DNA of 32,208 nucleotides, from positions 1 to 32,208 of the forward strand of contig CAXAHJ010000039.1 in NCBI GenBank assembly GCA_963968595.1, read 5' to 3'. Under the pieces are notes generated by a model. The model had not been told where the DNA came from. It searched no databases and saw nothing but the letters and a program-made list of their open reading frames with translations. This DNA is from GCA-2730975 sp937893275. Lineage in GTDB: Bacteria > Verrucomicrobiota > Verrucomicrobiia > Opitutales > Seribacteraceae. The position numbers were made by a program, and so were the translations under genes. The number at the start of each line of letters is the position of its first letter. The first letter of the stretch is position 1. Positions 1 through 7,886 of the stretch are shown here, piece by piece.

Positions 1-460
1 CTTCAATATTGGTGATTTCTTCAATCACTTCATCGATTACGGATGCCGGAATCGCCCCACTCGCCTTTAATTCTTCGACGTAGACTATGGCTTGTTCTTC
101 GTTAGGAATGATCACCTTTACGGCTTCAACATAGGTTTTAATGTCTATTTTACCAGTTGAGCGAAGTGTCTCTACGAAATCGAGAGTTTTAGATGGGTTG
201 GCATCTAATACGCTAACGGCTTCAACATAGGTTTTAATGTCTATTTTACCAGTTGAGCGAAGGACTTCTACAAAATCGCGAGTTTTGGACGGGTTGGCAT
301 CCAGACCCCCGATCGAAATACTTTGCAGGCTATCTTTTGCAGATTGTTTTTCCGCAGGAGTTTCCTCCTCTTCGTCTTGACCAAACAGGAACGTCGGGGC
401 GAGCAGGCACCCGACCAGAAGAAAGCGAATGAATTTGTTAATACGAGCGAGCTTTTTCAT
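1..460 (-). CDS. Exported protein with 32-residue tandem repeats, 3' end outside window
   Basis: This reading frame is open to the left edge, so only the N-terminal part is seen. The start at 460 gives a basic stretch (MKKLARINKF), a hydrophobic segment and an Ala/Phe/Gly-rich end before an acidic region (QDEEEE), which fits a Sec signal peptide. An in-frame ATG at 469 is an alternative; neither has a clear ribosome binding site. An LVGC tetrapeptide resembles a lipobox, but the hydrophobic core continues past it, so type I cleavage seems likelier. After the acidic linker come two nearly identical 32-residue units starting DANPSKT and ending KTYVEAV, then a degenerate third unit. Each unit looks helical, like a pair of short helices. 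It lies downstream of the superoxide dismutase gene on the same strand, 134 bases away. I do not recognise the family; a repeat-based binding protein of the periplasm or outer surface is an inference. Confidence 0.7.
   Translation of the reverse strand, partial: MKKLARINKFIRFLLVGCLLAPTFLFGQDEEEETPAEKQSAKDSLQSISIGGLDANPSKTRDFVEVLRSTGKIDIKTYVEAVSVLDANPSKTLDFVETLRSTGKIDIKTYVEAVKVIIPNEEQAIVYVEELKASGAIPASVIDEVIEEITNIE
121..312 (-). repeat. Two tandem 96-bp coding repeats
   Basis: Positions 121-216 and 217-312 are direct repeats of 96 bases, exactly 32 codons, in phase with the exported repeat protein. The first 46 bases of the two copies are identical, including third codon positions; the remaining bases carry scattered differences. 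Identical synonymous positions point to a recent duplication or gene conversion. A diverged third unit lies at about 25-120. Confidence 0.85.
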
Positions 461-594
461 TTCGATCATTGGTTTGAAAAGAGTTGGTCGGAAGTCTGGT
501 GACGCTGTGTTGATTCGACTTGAGGTTTCGAGATACTCCGATGGCCTATTATCCTCTAAATGGTGAAACCGATGTTTGACAGTTTGTGGCAAGT

Positions 595-1215
595 TTAGGC
601 TGAGAAGTTTTGCGATGCTTGGTTCCAATCGACGACATTCCAGAATGCGGATACATAGTCCGGGCGGCGATTTTGGTAATTCAGGTAGTAGGCGTGTTCC
701 CAAACATCGAGACCGATGACGGGGGTTCCCGTGACGTCGGCGATGCCTTCCATGAGCGGGGAATCCTGATTCGGGGTGGAGGTTACGGCGAGTGTGCCGT
801 CGGATTGCTTGACGAGCCATGCCCAACCGGAACCGAAGCGAGTTAGGGCCGCTTTGGTAAAAGCTTCTTTGAGGGCATCAAAGTTGCCGAAGGTGGAATC
901 GATTGCGGAAGCTATGTCTCCCGTGGGCATTCCCCCGCCCGAAGGAGAGATGACTTTCCAGAAAAAGGAGTGATTGGAATGTCCTCCCCCATGGTTGCGA
1001 ATCGCTCCTCGAATGCCTTCCGGGATGGAGGAAAGATCTTGGATGAGGTCATCGACGTTCAGTGCGGCGAGGCTATCGTTACCTTCCAAAGCTGCATTCA
1101 GTCCCGAGACATAGGTCTGGTGATGTTTGCCGTGGTGTATTTCCATCGTTTGGGCGTCGATGTGTGGTTCGAGCGCATCAGTGGCAAAATCAAGTGAAGG
1201 AAGTGTGTGCGGCAT
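595..1215 (-). CDS. sodA: Superoxide dismutase, Mn type
   Basis: This enzyme turns superoxide into hydrogen peroxide and oxygen, in the cytoplasm as no signal peptide is seen. The 206 residues match the usual length of the Fe/Mn family. The four metal ligands are visible: H27 in MEIHHGKHH, H82 in SNHSFFW, D170 and H174 in DVWEHAYY. The GGGHSNH stretch and the QDSPL motif with Q150 favour manganese over iron, though metal choice can only be suggested from sequence. The start at 1215 gives the typical N-terminus MPHTLPSLDF. It is followed on the same strand by the exported repeat protein and preceded by tadA (gap 89 bases). Confidence 0.96.
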   Translation of the reverse strand: MPHTLPSLDFATDALEPHIDAQTMEIHHGKHHQTYVSGLNAALEGNDSLAALNVDDLIQDLSSIPEGIRGAIRNHGGGHSNHSFFWKVISPSGGGMPTGDIASAIDSTFGNFDALKEAFTKAALTRFGSGWAWLVKQSDGTLAVTSTPNQDSPLMEGIADVTGTPVIGLDVWEHAYYLNYQNRRPDYVSAFWNVVDWNQASQNFSA

Positions 1216-1304
1216 ATTTAATAAAATTAAAGGTTAGTTGTGGGGCTAGAATTTGATCTATCCTTATGGAAATACTTTGGTAGGGTGGCGTCAAGGTCGT
1301 AAGT

Positions 1305-1871
1305 TCAGTGTGGGTCACCCTCAATATCCTTTTCTCCGTGTGGTTTTCTCTTCGGGTTTTGACGTTTGACTTGAAAGTATGCCTGAAGGAGGGCGAGGGA
1401 TTCTTGACTTAAGAGACCGGAGGAGACTTTTGCTTTGTGGTTGGAGAAGGGGAGGGCGTTTAGGTCCGTGGCGCCTCCGAGGCAGCCCATCTTCGGGTCG
1501 GGCACTGCATAGTGGACTTCGCCTATTCTAGACATGATTACCGCCCCGGAGCACATGGGGCAAGGTTCCTTCGTGACGTACAATCGACATTCGTTCAGGC
1601 GCCAGTCTCCGATCGCGCTGGCGGCTTTTGTAATGGCAATGATTTCGGCGTGAGCGGTGGGATCGTTGGCAATTCTTGTTTCGTTGCGGGCTGAAGCTAT
1701 GACTTCCTCTCCATGAACGATTACCGTGCCCACCGGGACTTCGTCTGCATTCCATGCATCGATGGCGAGATTGTAGGCGAGTTTCATGAAAAATTCGTCA
1801 TCGCGGTTGAGTTGCGACGGATGGAGTTTCTCAAAGGGGCAAGTTGTTGATTCCTTTGCGATTTCAAGCAT
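1305..1871 (-). CDS. tadA: tRNA-specific adenosine deaminase TadA
   Basis: TadA deaminates adenosine 34 of tRNA-Arg(ACG) to inosine, which lets one tRNA read several Arg codons. The zinc cytidine/deoxycytidylate deaminase signature is complete: H74 and catalytic E76 in TAHAE, and zinc ligands C104 and C107 in PCPMC. I chose the ATG at 1871 because AAGGA lies about eight bases before it; the same frame runs upstream to a TTG at 1910 with no such support. The product is then 188 residues, slightly longer than typical bacterial TadA, with about 20 extra residues at the N-terminus and a charged C-terminal tail (NPKRKPHGEKD). A guanine deaminase-like relative is possible, but DPKMGCLGGA after the zinc site fits TadA. 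Confidence 0.93.
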   Translation of the reverse strand: MLEIAKESTTCPFEKLHPSQLNRDDEFFMKLAYNLAIDAWNADEVPVGTVIVHGEEVIASARNETRIANDPTAHAEIIAITKAASAIGDWRLNECRLYVTKEPCPMCSGAVIMSRIGEVHYAVPDPKMGCLGGATDLNALPFSNHKAKVSSGLLSQESLALLQAYFQVKRQNPKRKPHGEKDIEGDPH

Positions 1872-2019
1872 TTGAGTTTCCTTAAAACGGTTTTGGCGAA
1901 TTGTTCGCAAGCCGGAAATGTCCTTAATCGCTAAGGCATGCTCGCTTGACGTATGGGGAAAACATGATGTTTTGAATTTCTATGATAAACCTAAATAACA
2001 GAATGCGTTACTCTATTTC

Positions 2020-2292
2020 ATGACGTCCGAAGACAATATTGAGGTCGAGGGTAAGATTGTTGCGGTTTTGCCCAGTACGATGTTTCGTGTGGAATTGGAA
2101 AATGGACACAAGGTGCTTGCCCATATTTCCGGGAAATTGCGCAAGCACTTCATCAAAATCACCGTGGGTGACGTGGTGAAAATGCAAATGAGCCCTTACG
2201 ATCTCAATCGAGGAAGGATCGTTTATCGTCTTAGAAACGCCGATTCTAACCGAAAGGCTCCCATTCGTAGCTTCGGGCCTCGAAGGAGGTAG
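2020..2292 (+). CDS. infA: Translation initiation factor IF-1
   Basis: IF-1 binds the A site of the 30S subunit during initiation and helps IF-2 and IF-3. The S1-like OB-fold is seen over residues 7-71: IEVEGKIVAVLPSTMFRVEL, GHKVLAHISGKLRKHFI and VGDVVKM. IF-1 is usually about 72 residues; this one has 90, with a basic tail of about 19 residues ending SFGPRRR. The tail carries no stop or frame problem and appears genuine. The gene stands alone: tadA is divergent upstream, and cysK starts 79 bases downstream on the same strand. Confidence 0.95.
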   Translation: MTSEDNIEVEGKIVAVLPSTMFRVELENGHKVLAHISGKLRKHFIKITVGDVVKMQMSPYDLNRGRIVYRLRNADSNRKAPIRSFGPRRR

Positions 2293-2371
2293 GTTCCATT
2301 CAGGGAAATTCTTGCATTTGCATTTCTCCCAATCTTATTTCCCCTTTTAAATCCTCAACCAATATATCGCC

Positions 2372-3355
2372 ATGTCCCTCAATCAAGACGTAACCGGATC
2401 CATTGGGCGTACGCCCTTAATTAAGCTTAACAAGGTAACCTCCGGATGTAACGCCGAAGTTTACTTGAAGGGGGAATTTTTCAATCCGCTTGCGAGCGTA
2501 AAGGATCGAATTGGAGTTTCCATGATCGAAGCTGCCGAGCGTGATGGGAAATTGACGCCCGACAGCGTGGTGGTCGAGCCTACTTCGGGGAATACCGGTA
2601 TTGCTCTTGCCTTCGTTTGCGCAGCCAAAGGTTATAAGTGCCTATTGACGATGCCTGAAACCATGTCAAAGGAGCGTCGAGTTCTTCTCCGCTTACTTGG
2701 AGCTGACATCGTGCTTACTCCCGGCGCCAAAGGAATGCCGGGTGCTATCGCCAAGGCGAATTCATTGTTGGAGGAGTATGGCGAAAAAGGATTTATGCCG
2801 CAGCAATTTGAAAACCCTGCCAATCCGGAGATTCACCGTCAGACGACTGCCGAGGAAATATGGTCCGACGTGGAGGGGGATATCGCTGCGTTTGTCGCTG
2901 GAGTTGGAACCGGGGGTACGATCACAGGAGTGTCCGAGGTGATCAAGCAACGCAATCCCGATCTCCTTTCGGTAGCGGTCGAACCCGATGAAAGTCCGGT
3001 AATCACCCAAACACTCGCCGGTGAAGAGGTGAAGCCGGGACCGCATAAGATTCAAGGGATTGGTGCTGGCTTTGTTCCCAAGAATTTGAACTTGGATATA
3101 GTGGACGAGGTACAAAGAGTTAACAGCGATGACGCATTCGCTATGGCTCGTCGCCTTGGTATTGAAGAAGGTATTCTCGGAGGTATTTCCACGGGGGCCT
3201 CGGTCACGGCCGCCTTGCGTATTGGCAGCCGTCCTGAAATGGCAGGCAAACGCATTGTCGTTATTGGGGCTAGTTGCGGAGAACGTTACCTTAGCACCCC
3301 ACTGGCAGCCGAAGCCGCAGCCGAGGTCATGGATGCCGTAGCGGCGGAAGACTAG
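2372..3355 (+). CDS. cysK: Cysteine synthase (O-acetylserine sulfhydrylase)
   Basis: The enzyme joins sulfide with O-acetyl-L-serine to give L-cysteine in the cytoplasm. The PLP-binding lysine is K44 in NPLASVKDRIG; the substrate loop TSGNTG is at 71-76; the phosphate-binding GTGGTITG loop and the late GISTGAS motif follow. The length of 327 residues is normal for the CysK/CysM family. The PLP and substrate motifs fit cysteine synthase better than cystathionine beta-synthase, because no N-terminal heme domain or C-terminal CBS domains are present. CysM, which also takes thiosulfate, cannot be fully excluded. No cysE or sulfate assimilation gene lies in the window. Confidence 0.94.
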   Translation: MSLNQDVTGSIGRTPLIKLNKVTSGCNAEVYLKGEFFNPLASVKDRIGVSMIEAAERDGKLTPDSVVVEPTSGNTGIALAFVCAAKGYKCLLTMPETMSKERRVLLRLLGADIVLTPGAKGMPGAIAKANSLLEEYGEKGFMPQQFENPANPEIHRQTTAEEIWSDVEGDIAAFVAGVGTGGTITGVSEVIKQRNPDLLSVAVEPDESPVITQTLAGEEVKPGPHKIQGIGAGFVPKNLNLDIVDEVQRVNSDDAFAMARRLGIEEGILGGISTGASVTAALRIGSRPEMAGKRIVVIGASCGERYLSTPLAAEAAAEVMDAVAAED

Positions 3356-3475
3356 GCTTTTCACCATTTTGTCTCAGCAGAATCTGTATGATTTTCAGTT
3401 TCTAAAAAATCGTCGCGGGATTATTTATTTGCCCCAATTTTTTGAAATAGCCCAAAGCTAGGGTTTTAGGATCAG

Positions 3476-3931
3476 ATGAGGGCTGTCGTACGTCGTGTCC
3501 AAAGAGCCCTTGTTCGAGTGAAGGGGGAAGTCGTTGGTGAAATCGGAGAAGGTCTTCTGGTATATCTTGGAATCTCGAGTGAGGATGATGTCGGAGAATT
3601 GGACTGGCTTGTGCCTAAAATCGCAGGATTAAGAATCTTTGATGACGATGAAGATCGCATGAACTTGTCCTTGAAGGATAAAGACTTGGAGGTGTTGGTC
3701 GTGAGTCAATTTACTCTCTATGGAAATTTGAGAAAGGGTTTTCGTCCCTCCTTCAATCGAGCGGCTTCACCCGATCACGGGGAGACTCTTTACGAATGTT
3801 TTTTACAGAGGATAACCAAGGAATTGGGAAAGTCGGTCCCCACCGGACGGTTCGGCGCTCATATGGAGGTTGAGGCAGTGGATCACGGTCCTGTGACCAT
3901 ACTGCTCGATTCACGAGATAAGAAATTTTAG
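3476..3931 (+). CDS. dtd: D-aminoacyl-tRNA deacylase
   Basis: Dtd removes D-amino acids (and glycine mischarged on tRNA-Ala) from tRNA, so that they do not enter proteins. The 151 residues match the family length. The two signatures are present: SQFTLYG at 77-83 and the Gly-Pro pair in HGPVT at 137-141, which form the chiral pocket across the dimer. The GRFGAHMEV segment before the second motif is typical. The gene is followed after 15 bases by the 3-methyladenine glycosylase gene, so the two are probably cotranscribed; the pairing may have no functional meaning. Confidence 0.95.
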   Translation: MRAVVRRVQRALVRVKGEVVGEIGEGLLVYLGISSEDDVGELDWLVPKIAGLRIFDDDEDRMNLSLKDKDLEVLVVSQFTLYGNLRKGFRPSFNRAASPDHGETLYECFLQRITKELGKSVPTGRFGAHMEVEAVDHGPVTILLDSRDKKF

Positions 3932-3946
3932 TTTTTTGCTTTTCGT

Positions 3947-4492
3947 ATGAAAAAAAGCAAAGTATTGGGAGTTTCGTTTTTCAATAGGCCTACGGTTCAA
4001 GTGGCTCAAGAGCTTATCGGCAAGTTGTTGTGCCGCAGAGTTGCGGGATCTTCGGGATTTATTCAAATGAGGATTTGCGAGACCGAGGCTTACGATGGAC
4101 CGGAGGACAAGGCATGCCATGCCCATCGTGGTAAAACCGCTCGAAACGAGGTGATGTTCGGGCCTGCAGGGCACTGGTACGTTTACCTGTGCTACGGGAT
4201 GCACTGGATGTTGAATGTTGTGACCGGTCCCGTAGACTACCCTGGCGCAGTTCTTCTCCGAGGGTGTTGCGGTGTAGTCGGTCCCGGCCGTCTTACCAAG
4301 GCATTCTCGGTGAATCGAGACTGTGACCGGTTGGAGATTGCGGAAAGGTCAGGGCTTTGGGTCGCGGACGACAATTTTGTCGTTCATTGCGATGAAATCG
4401 TCATCGGTCCTCGTATTGGTATTGGTTACGCTGGTCCCGAATGGGAAAACAAGCCATTTCGTTTTGTCTGGAAACCTCCGTTGGGGGCATGA
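3947..4492 (+). CDS. DNA-3-methyladenine glycosylase (AAG/MPG family)
   Basis: This enzyme cuts alkylated or deaminated purines from DNA and starts base excision repair. The family core is plain: ETEAY at 45-49, GPEDKACH at 51-58, KTARNEVMFGPAG, and WYVYLCYGMHWMLNVV. By alignment in mind to human AAG, E47 would be the catalytic acid, Y49 would stack on the flipped base and H58 would be the third contact. The length of 181 residues is normal for bacterial members, which lack the human N-terminal extension. The start ATG at 3947 lies 15 bases after dtd and is followed by a Lys-rich start (MKKSKVLG). Confidence 0.94.
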   Translation: MKKSKVLGVSFFNRPTVQVAQELIGKLLCRRVAGSSGFIQMRICETEAYDGPEDKACHAHRGKTARNEVMFGPAGHWYVYLCYGMHWMLNVVTGPVDYPGAVLLRGCCGVVGPGRLTKAFSVNRDCDRLEIAERSGLWVADDNFVVHCDEIVIGPRIGIGYAGPEWENKPFRFVWKPPLGA

Positions 4493-4547
4493 AAATGCTT
4501 TTCTCCGCGCTTGCTTTTTTGCCTATGCGTGGCAATGGTATTCAATT

Positions 4548-5183
4548 ATGAGGGTATTTCCTTCAAGTCTACTATCTATTCTCGCCATCGTTTTGTTCGA
4601 TGGGTGCTTTTATCGTACGGAGAGTGAAGCTCCGATTATTTATCAAGAATGGAATGCTCGATACCATTATGATCTTGATAATCGTCGCCTCACTTCCTCG
4701 TTTGGAAATAAGCGAATCGGAAGGAACTGGGGTCGAAATGAAAATGGCCTCATTGATTACGATCGTTGGTGGGGAAGAGGCCCCCTCATTACTGAGAACC
4801 TCATGGTCGCTAGGCGAAAGGATGAAGATGCCATTCGAGAAAAACGCTGGATAGAGTCCGAGAAAGCTAGGCTGGAAGGTAGGCGCAAGGAAATAGAAAA
4901 GGAAGCCGGCATGAATATGTCGAAGCCCGATGTCGTCGAAGACTCGGAGCAGCCTGCCACCGAAGAACCGTTGCCCTTTGTTCCGGAACCATTTGCTCCC
5001 TCTGCCCCGGTTGTCGAGGAACCTGCACCGCTTAATCCTCTTCCGAATAACCCTGGCATTCCCGAAGACCCGGCGGCACCATCCCCATTTGCTCCAATGC
5101 CGCCGGATGCCGGTTTGCCACCTTTGCCCGGCGGAGGAGATGGAGCTGCTCCTTCTCCTTTCGCTCCCTTGCCTCCTTTGTAA
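4548..5183 (+). CDS. Proline-rich lipoprotein (group A)
   Basis: The family is not known to me. The frame stays open far upstream into the glycosylase gene, but the ATG at 4548 gives a short signal peptide ending in a lipobox-like LFDGC with C20; Asp at -2 is unusual, so lipidation is probable rather than sure. Residues 30-75 hold a Trp/Tyr-rich block (YDLDNRRL, then RWWGRGP), residues 85-120 are charged and helical, and the rest is a Pro/Ala-rich tail with repeated PSPFAP motifs. The block and tail resemble those of the lipoprotein at 10311-11471, so the two look like paralogs. The next gene starts 3 bases after the stop, which suggests an operon. Confidence 0.75.
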   Translation: MRVFPSSLLSILAIVLFDGCFYRTESEAPIIYQEWNARYHYDLDNRRLTSSFGNKRIGRNWGRNENGLIDYDRWWGRGPLITENLMVARRKDEDAIREKRWIESEKARLEGRRKEIEKEAGMNMSKPDVVEDSEQPATEEPLPFVPEPFAPSAPVVEEPAPLNPLPNNPGIPEDPAAPSPFAPMPPDAGLPPLPGGGDGAAPSPFAPLPPL

Positions 5184-5186
5184 CCT

Positions 5187-6032
5187 ATGCAAAAAATTTC
5201 TCGGATCGAAATTTGGCTTGCGATAATTTTCTCTATTGCCGCCTTGGTATTCGTATTGTTGCTTTGGATGCGGGGTGAGGATGCCTCCACTCAGCTGAGT
5301 ACGCTCAACGAGGAATCTTCTCTACTGGAGAAATCTGCGACCGAAAAAAAGAGTGCCCAAGAAGCTAACCTAGCCCGTAAGAAACGGGACAGTCAGAGCC
5401 TTCAGGAGGAATTGAGTTCAATCAAGCAAGACACCATATCTAACGAACGTCTCATTCTGGAATCTGAGTCTAACCTTCAGGCGGAGCGAGACAAGGTTGC
5501 CCAAACTCGTGATGCGACCCATCAGGCCAATCTCGCCATCGAGGCTTTAAAAAAAGAACTCGAGCATGCTCAGGAGGATGTGGGCCGGCTAGCTTTGGCG
5601 AATCCCTCCCAAACTGCTGAGCTAGAGACCATAAGAACCCTAATAGAGGAAGAACGAGGAAACGGTGAGGGTATACGGGATCAGTTGGCGGACTATGCCG
5701 ACGAGACCCGTACGCTGGACTTTCATTACAAGAGTGTCCTAGTTGCCCTAGAGCGAGATTTGAATGAGCGACCGTGGATTGAGCGTGGGGAAAGCCTATC
5801 TACCCGTGTACAAAGTCTCAACTTGAAAGCTGGTGTGCTGATGCTGCCCATCGGTCGCAACAAAGGCTTGGAGGTGGATATGCGGTTCATCGTCTCCGAC
5901 AAAGGCCGCCGCCTATGCCAGATCTTGGTCAAGGAGGCTGGCTTATCTCATAGCGTTGCCATGATTATTCCCATGTTTGGGCGCATCGGTGGCTTGCGAG
6001 AAAACCAAAACGTTGAAATCACAAATCTCTAG
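5187..6032 (+). CDS. Membrane-anchored coiled-coil protein, first of a pair
   Basis: The function is unknown. The product of 281 residues has one membrane segment at about 9-28 (IWLAIIFSIAALVFVLLLW), then a long charged region (33-175) rich in Glu, Lys and Leu that reads as coiled coil, and a C-terminal beta-rich domain from about 195 beginning RPWIERG, with GVLMLPIGRNKGLEV and MRFIVSDKG. The pattern of hydrophobic-Gly turns suggests a small barrel, as seen in many exported Verrucomicrobiota and Planctomycetes proteins; this is an impression. The basic N-terminus suggests the bulk lies outside the cytoplasm. It sits 3 bases after the lipoprotein gene and its end overlaps the start of its paralog. 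Confidence 0.75.
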   Translation: MQKISRIEIWLAIIFSIAALVFVLLLWMRGEDASTQLSTLNEESSLLEKSATEKKSAQEANLARKKRDSQSLQEELSSIKQDTISNERLILESESNLQAERDKVAQTRDATHQANLAIEALKKELEHAQEDVGRLALANPSQTAELETIRTLIEEERGNGEGIRDQLADYADETRTLDFHYKSVLVALERDLNERPWIERGESLSTRVQSLNLKAGVLMLPIGRNKGLEVDMRFIVSDKGRRLCQILVKEAGLSHSVAMIIPMFGRIGGLRENQNVEITNL

Positions 6033-6975
6033 ATTTTTCGCATGGGGGCTCACCCTTTTGGCCGGAATCGCTTTTGCGATTGTTCCGGGTATCGTTGCCG
6101 AAAAAGAAAAACGTCGGGCAGATCGTGAAGATTCCATTGAGAACTTGAAGAAGGAGATGGTTGTTGACGAGAATGCCTCCAAGCTTGCCCTTGCCGCTGT
6201 TTTTCGTGAAATCAGTGGGCATAGGGAAGCCATCGATGCAGCCCAAGGCGCCTTTAAGGAAACCAATGAAAAAGTTGATTTCCTGACAAGTGAGCTCGTC
6301 AAGGTGACTGAAGGGTTAAAGGAAGCCGAAACGGAGAGCGAGGGATTGGTTCCTTCCCGTCTGGATGTTCAATCCAAGCTTGCCGAAGTCAATGCGCGGT
6401 TGGAGCCATTGAAGACCGATGCAAATGGCATTGCTGCCACGCGCAAAGGCTTGGAGGAAGATTTGACGGGTGTCCAAAAGGAAAACCAAACCCTTCAGAT
6501 CAAGCTCGACAAACTGATTTTTGCCCGCGAACAAATCCTCGTCGATTTTCGAGACCGAGAAAAATTTTATCGAGACAGCATTAAGACTCCGCCTTGGATT
6601 TATTATGCCGATAAATTGAATGTCACCGTGACGAATGCCAGACCTTCGGGAGCCGGTGTGTTTTTACCCGTTGGCTATCAGGATGGTATGAAAAAGGGAA
6701 TGGAGTTTCTTGTCCGTCGGACAGCTCCGAACGCCCCTAGTCGTCGTTCTCGTCGCCTCCGGGCAACTCTCGTGCAGTCTAATTACTGCTTCGCAGAAGA
6801 AATTCCCGGCTTTGGAGAAGCCAATGTGTTTCTACGGGCAGATGAAAAGATAGAAATCGAGCGTTCCGGAGATTCGACGCAAGAGAATGTGGGCACCTTT
6901 GGCAAGGAAGTTGATTCATCTCCTACATCCCCTGAATCCAATGTCTCATCTGATGCCATTGCGACCGATTCCTAA
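6013..6975 (+). CDS. Membrane-anchored coiled-coil protein, second of a pair
   Basis: No ATG precedes the membrane segment in this frame, so a non-ATG start is needed. TTG at 6013 gives MKSQISRFFAWG followed by the hydrophobic segment LTLLAGIAFAIVPGIVA; GTG at 5989 and TTG at 5977 are alternatives. All overlap the end of the preceding gene, which suggests translational coupling. A coiled-coil region of roughly 150 residues follows, then a domain beginning TPPWIYYADKL with GVFLPVGYQDGMKKGMEFLV. This matches the other protein of the pair in order and in key residues (PWI, GV-LP-G, M-F-V), so the two are tandem paralogs. The C-terminus adds a Ser/Thr-rich acidic tail. The function is unknown. 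Confidence 0.72.
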   Translation: MKSQISRFFAWGLTLLAGIAFAIVPGIVAEKEKRRADREDSIENLKKEMVVDENASKLALAAVFREISGHREAIDAAQGAFKETNEKVDFLTSELVKVTEGLKEAETESEGLVPSRLDVQSKLAEVNARLEPLKTDANGIAATRKGLEEDLTGVQKENQTLQIKLDKLIFAREQILVDFRDREKFYRDSIKTPPWIYYADKLNVTVTNARPSGAGVFLPVGYQDGMKKGMEFLVRRTAPNAPSRRSRRLRATLVQSNYCFAEEIPGFGEANVFLRADEKIEIERSGDSTQENVGTFGKEVDSSPTSPESNVSSDAIATDS

Positions 6976-7053
6976 ATAATTTAGTCCCTTGCTATGCATC
7001 GCTCTGTAACTTTTCACTTGCCACTTTTCTTTCTCTGGTAAAAGTTTACATCC

Positions 7054-7698
7054 ATGGACCCCCAGCCCGACTCCACGGGTCTACCTCCCGAAACTGACAA
7101 AATTTTCGAAGTGCAGGAAGATCCTACATCTAATTCCGACGAGGAACTCGCCGATATCATGGCCGATCCTGAAGTCGTGGAAGCAAACGACTCGAGTGCA
7201 GATGTTTCATCTGGCACCGTGGAAGGGATTATTCCACCGGCCGTGGAGGATGAGGATGGCGTTGAAAGTGAGGAAGAACCTTTCTCCATAGATGACTTCG
7301 AAGAGAGTTTCACTGCCGAGGGCGACAACGGGCAGGACTCTGGGGAATCTGAGAAATTGGAACCAGAAACTGCTCACTCGTATGACTTGCCGAAAGAATC
7401 GGTTGCTGCCGCACCCGCTGAAGAGGGCGAAGTCGCCGATTTCCGCCGATCTCTCGCAAATCTTGCGGCTCAAGCCGAGTTGGATCGTATCGCCTTTCTT
7501 CGAGATGGTCTTGCCAAACGAGGAGACCCTGTACCTACCTTGGAAGAAATCGCAGCAGACGTCAAAGGTGACAAGCTTCTTCAGCCCGAAGGTGATTGCG
7601 ATCTATATGGTCGCCGACCCAATTCCCGTCTGGAGGGTTGGCAGGTCGGGCTTGCTTTTGGAGTCCCAAGAAGGGCCAAGCGTTTCAGCAAGACTTGA
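7054..7698 (+). CDS. Acidic hypothetical protein (group A)
   Basis: I do not recognise this protein of 214 residues. Its first 110 residues are very rich in Asp, Glu, Ser and Pro and probably disordered. The region 126-175 (FRRSLANLAAQAELDRIAFL and onwards) looks helical, and the last 40 residues (EGWQVGLAFGVPRRAKRF) are basic. No signal peptide or membrane segment is seen, so a cytoplasmic place is likely. Other frames stay open across parts of the same stretch, but they give improbable compositions. It is the last gene before a terminator, 78 bases after the coiled-coil pair, and so probably shares their transcript. Confidence 0.6.
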   Translation: MDPQPDSTGLPPETDKIFEVQEDPTSNSDEELADIMADPEVVEANDSSADVSSGTVEGIIPPAVEDEDGVESEEEPFSIDDFEESFTAEGDNGQDSGESEKLEPETAHSYDLPKESVAAAPAEEGEVADFRRSLANLAAQAELDRIAFLRDGLAKRGDPVPTLEEIAADVKGDKLLQPEGDCDLYGRRPNSRLEGWQVGLAFGVPRRAKRFSKT

Positions 7699-7712
7699 AT
7701 GGCTTTAGTGTG

Positions 7713-7743
7713 CCGATTTCTAACAAATTGAAATCGGTTTTTT
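7713..7743 (+). terminator. Rho-independent terminator closing group A
   Basis: A perfect 8-bp stem, CCGATTTC (7713-7720) paired with GAAATCGG (7730-7737), has a 9-base loop and is followed directly by TTTTTT. It lies 15 bases after the acidic gene's stop and reads on the plus strand, so it most likely ends the 4548-7698 transcript and separates it from the glycosyltransferase gene. Confidence 0.85.
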
Positions 7744-7886
7744 GTTCGCTGAAATTATTCGGTTCTCTTAGCAGTTGCCTCTGGATGCACCCGTTTGGAT
7801 TACTTGGTCGTTATCATTATTGCCGAACTCCAAATGATTTAATTTCTCAGAGATTGTAAATCCGGATAAGGATTAGAGGCAGCTCT

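Noticed and set aside
121..312. CRISPR-like direct repeats
   Set aside because: The units are contiguous, 96 bases long and in coding frame, with no spacers and no cas genes.
2762..3367. 201-residue minus-strand open frame over cysK
   Set aside because: cysK is unmistakable on the plus strand; the opposite frame shows no family-like features.
4572..5290. Minus-strand open frames opposite the group A lipoprotein
   Set aside because: These arise from the biased codon use of the Pro/Ala-rich tail; the plus-strand protein has a signal and a paralog.
7292..7859. Other plus-strand frames over the end of the acidic gene, suggesting a frameshift
   Set aside because: They give basic, Cys/Trp-rich products unlike the acidic protein; the acidic frame ends just before a terminator, and no joined product looks better.
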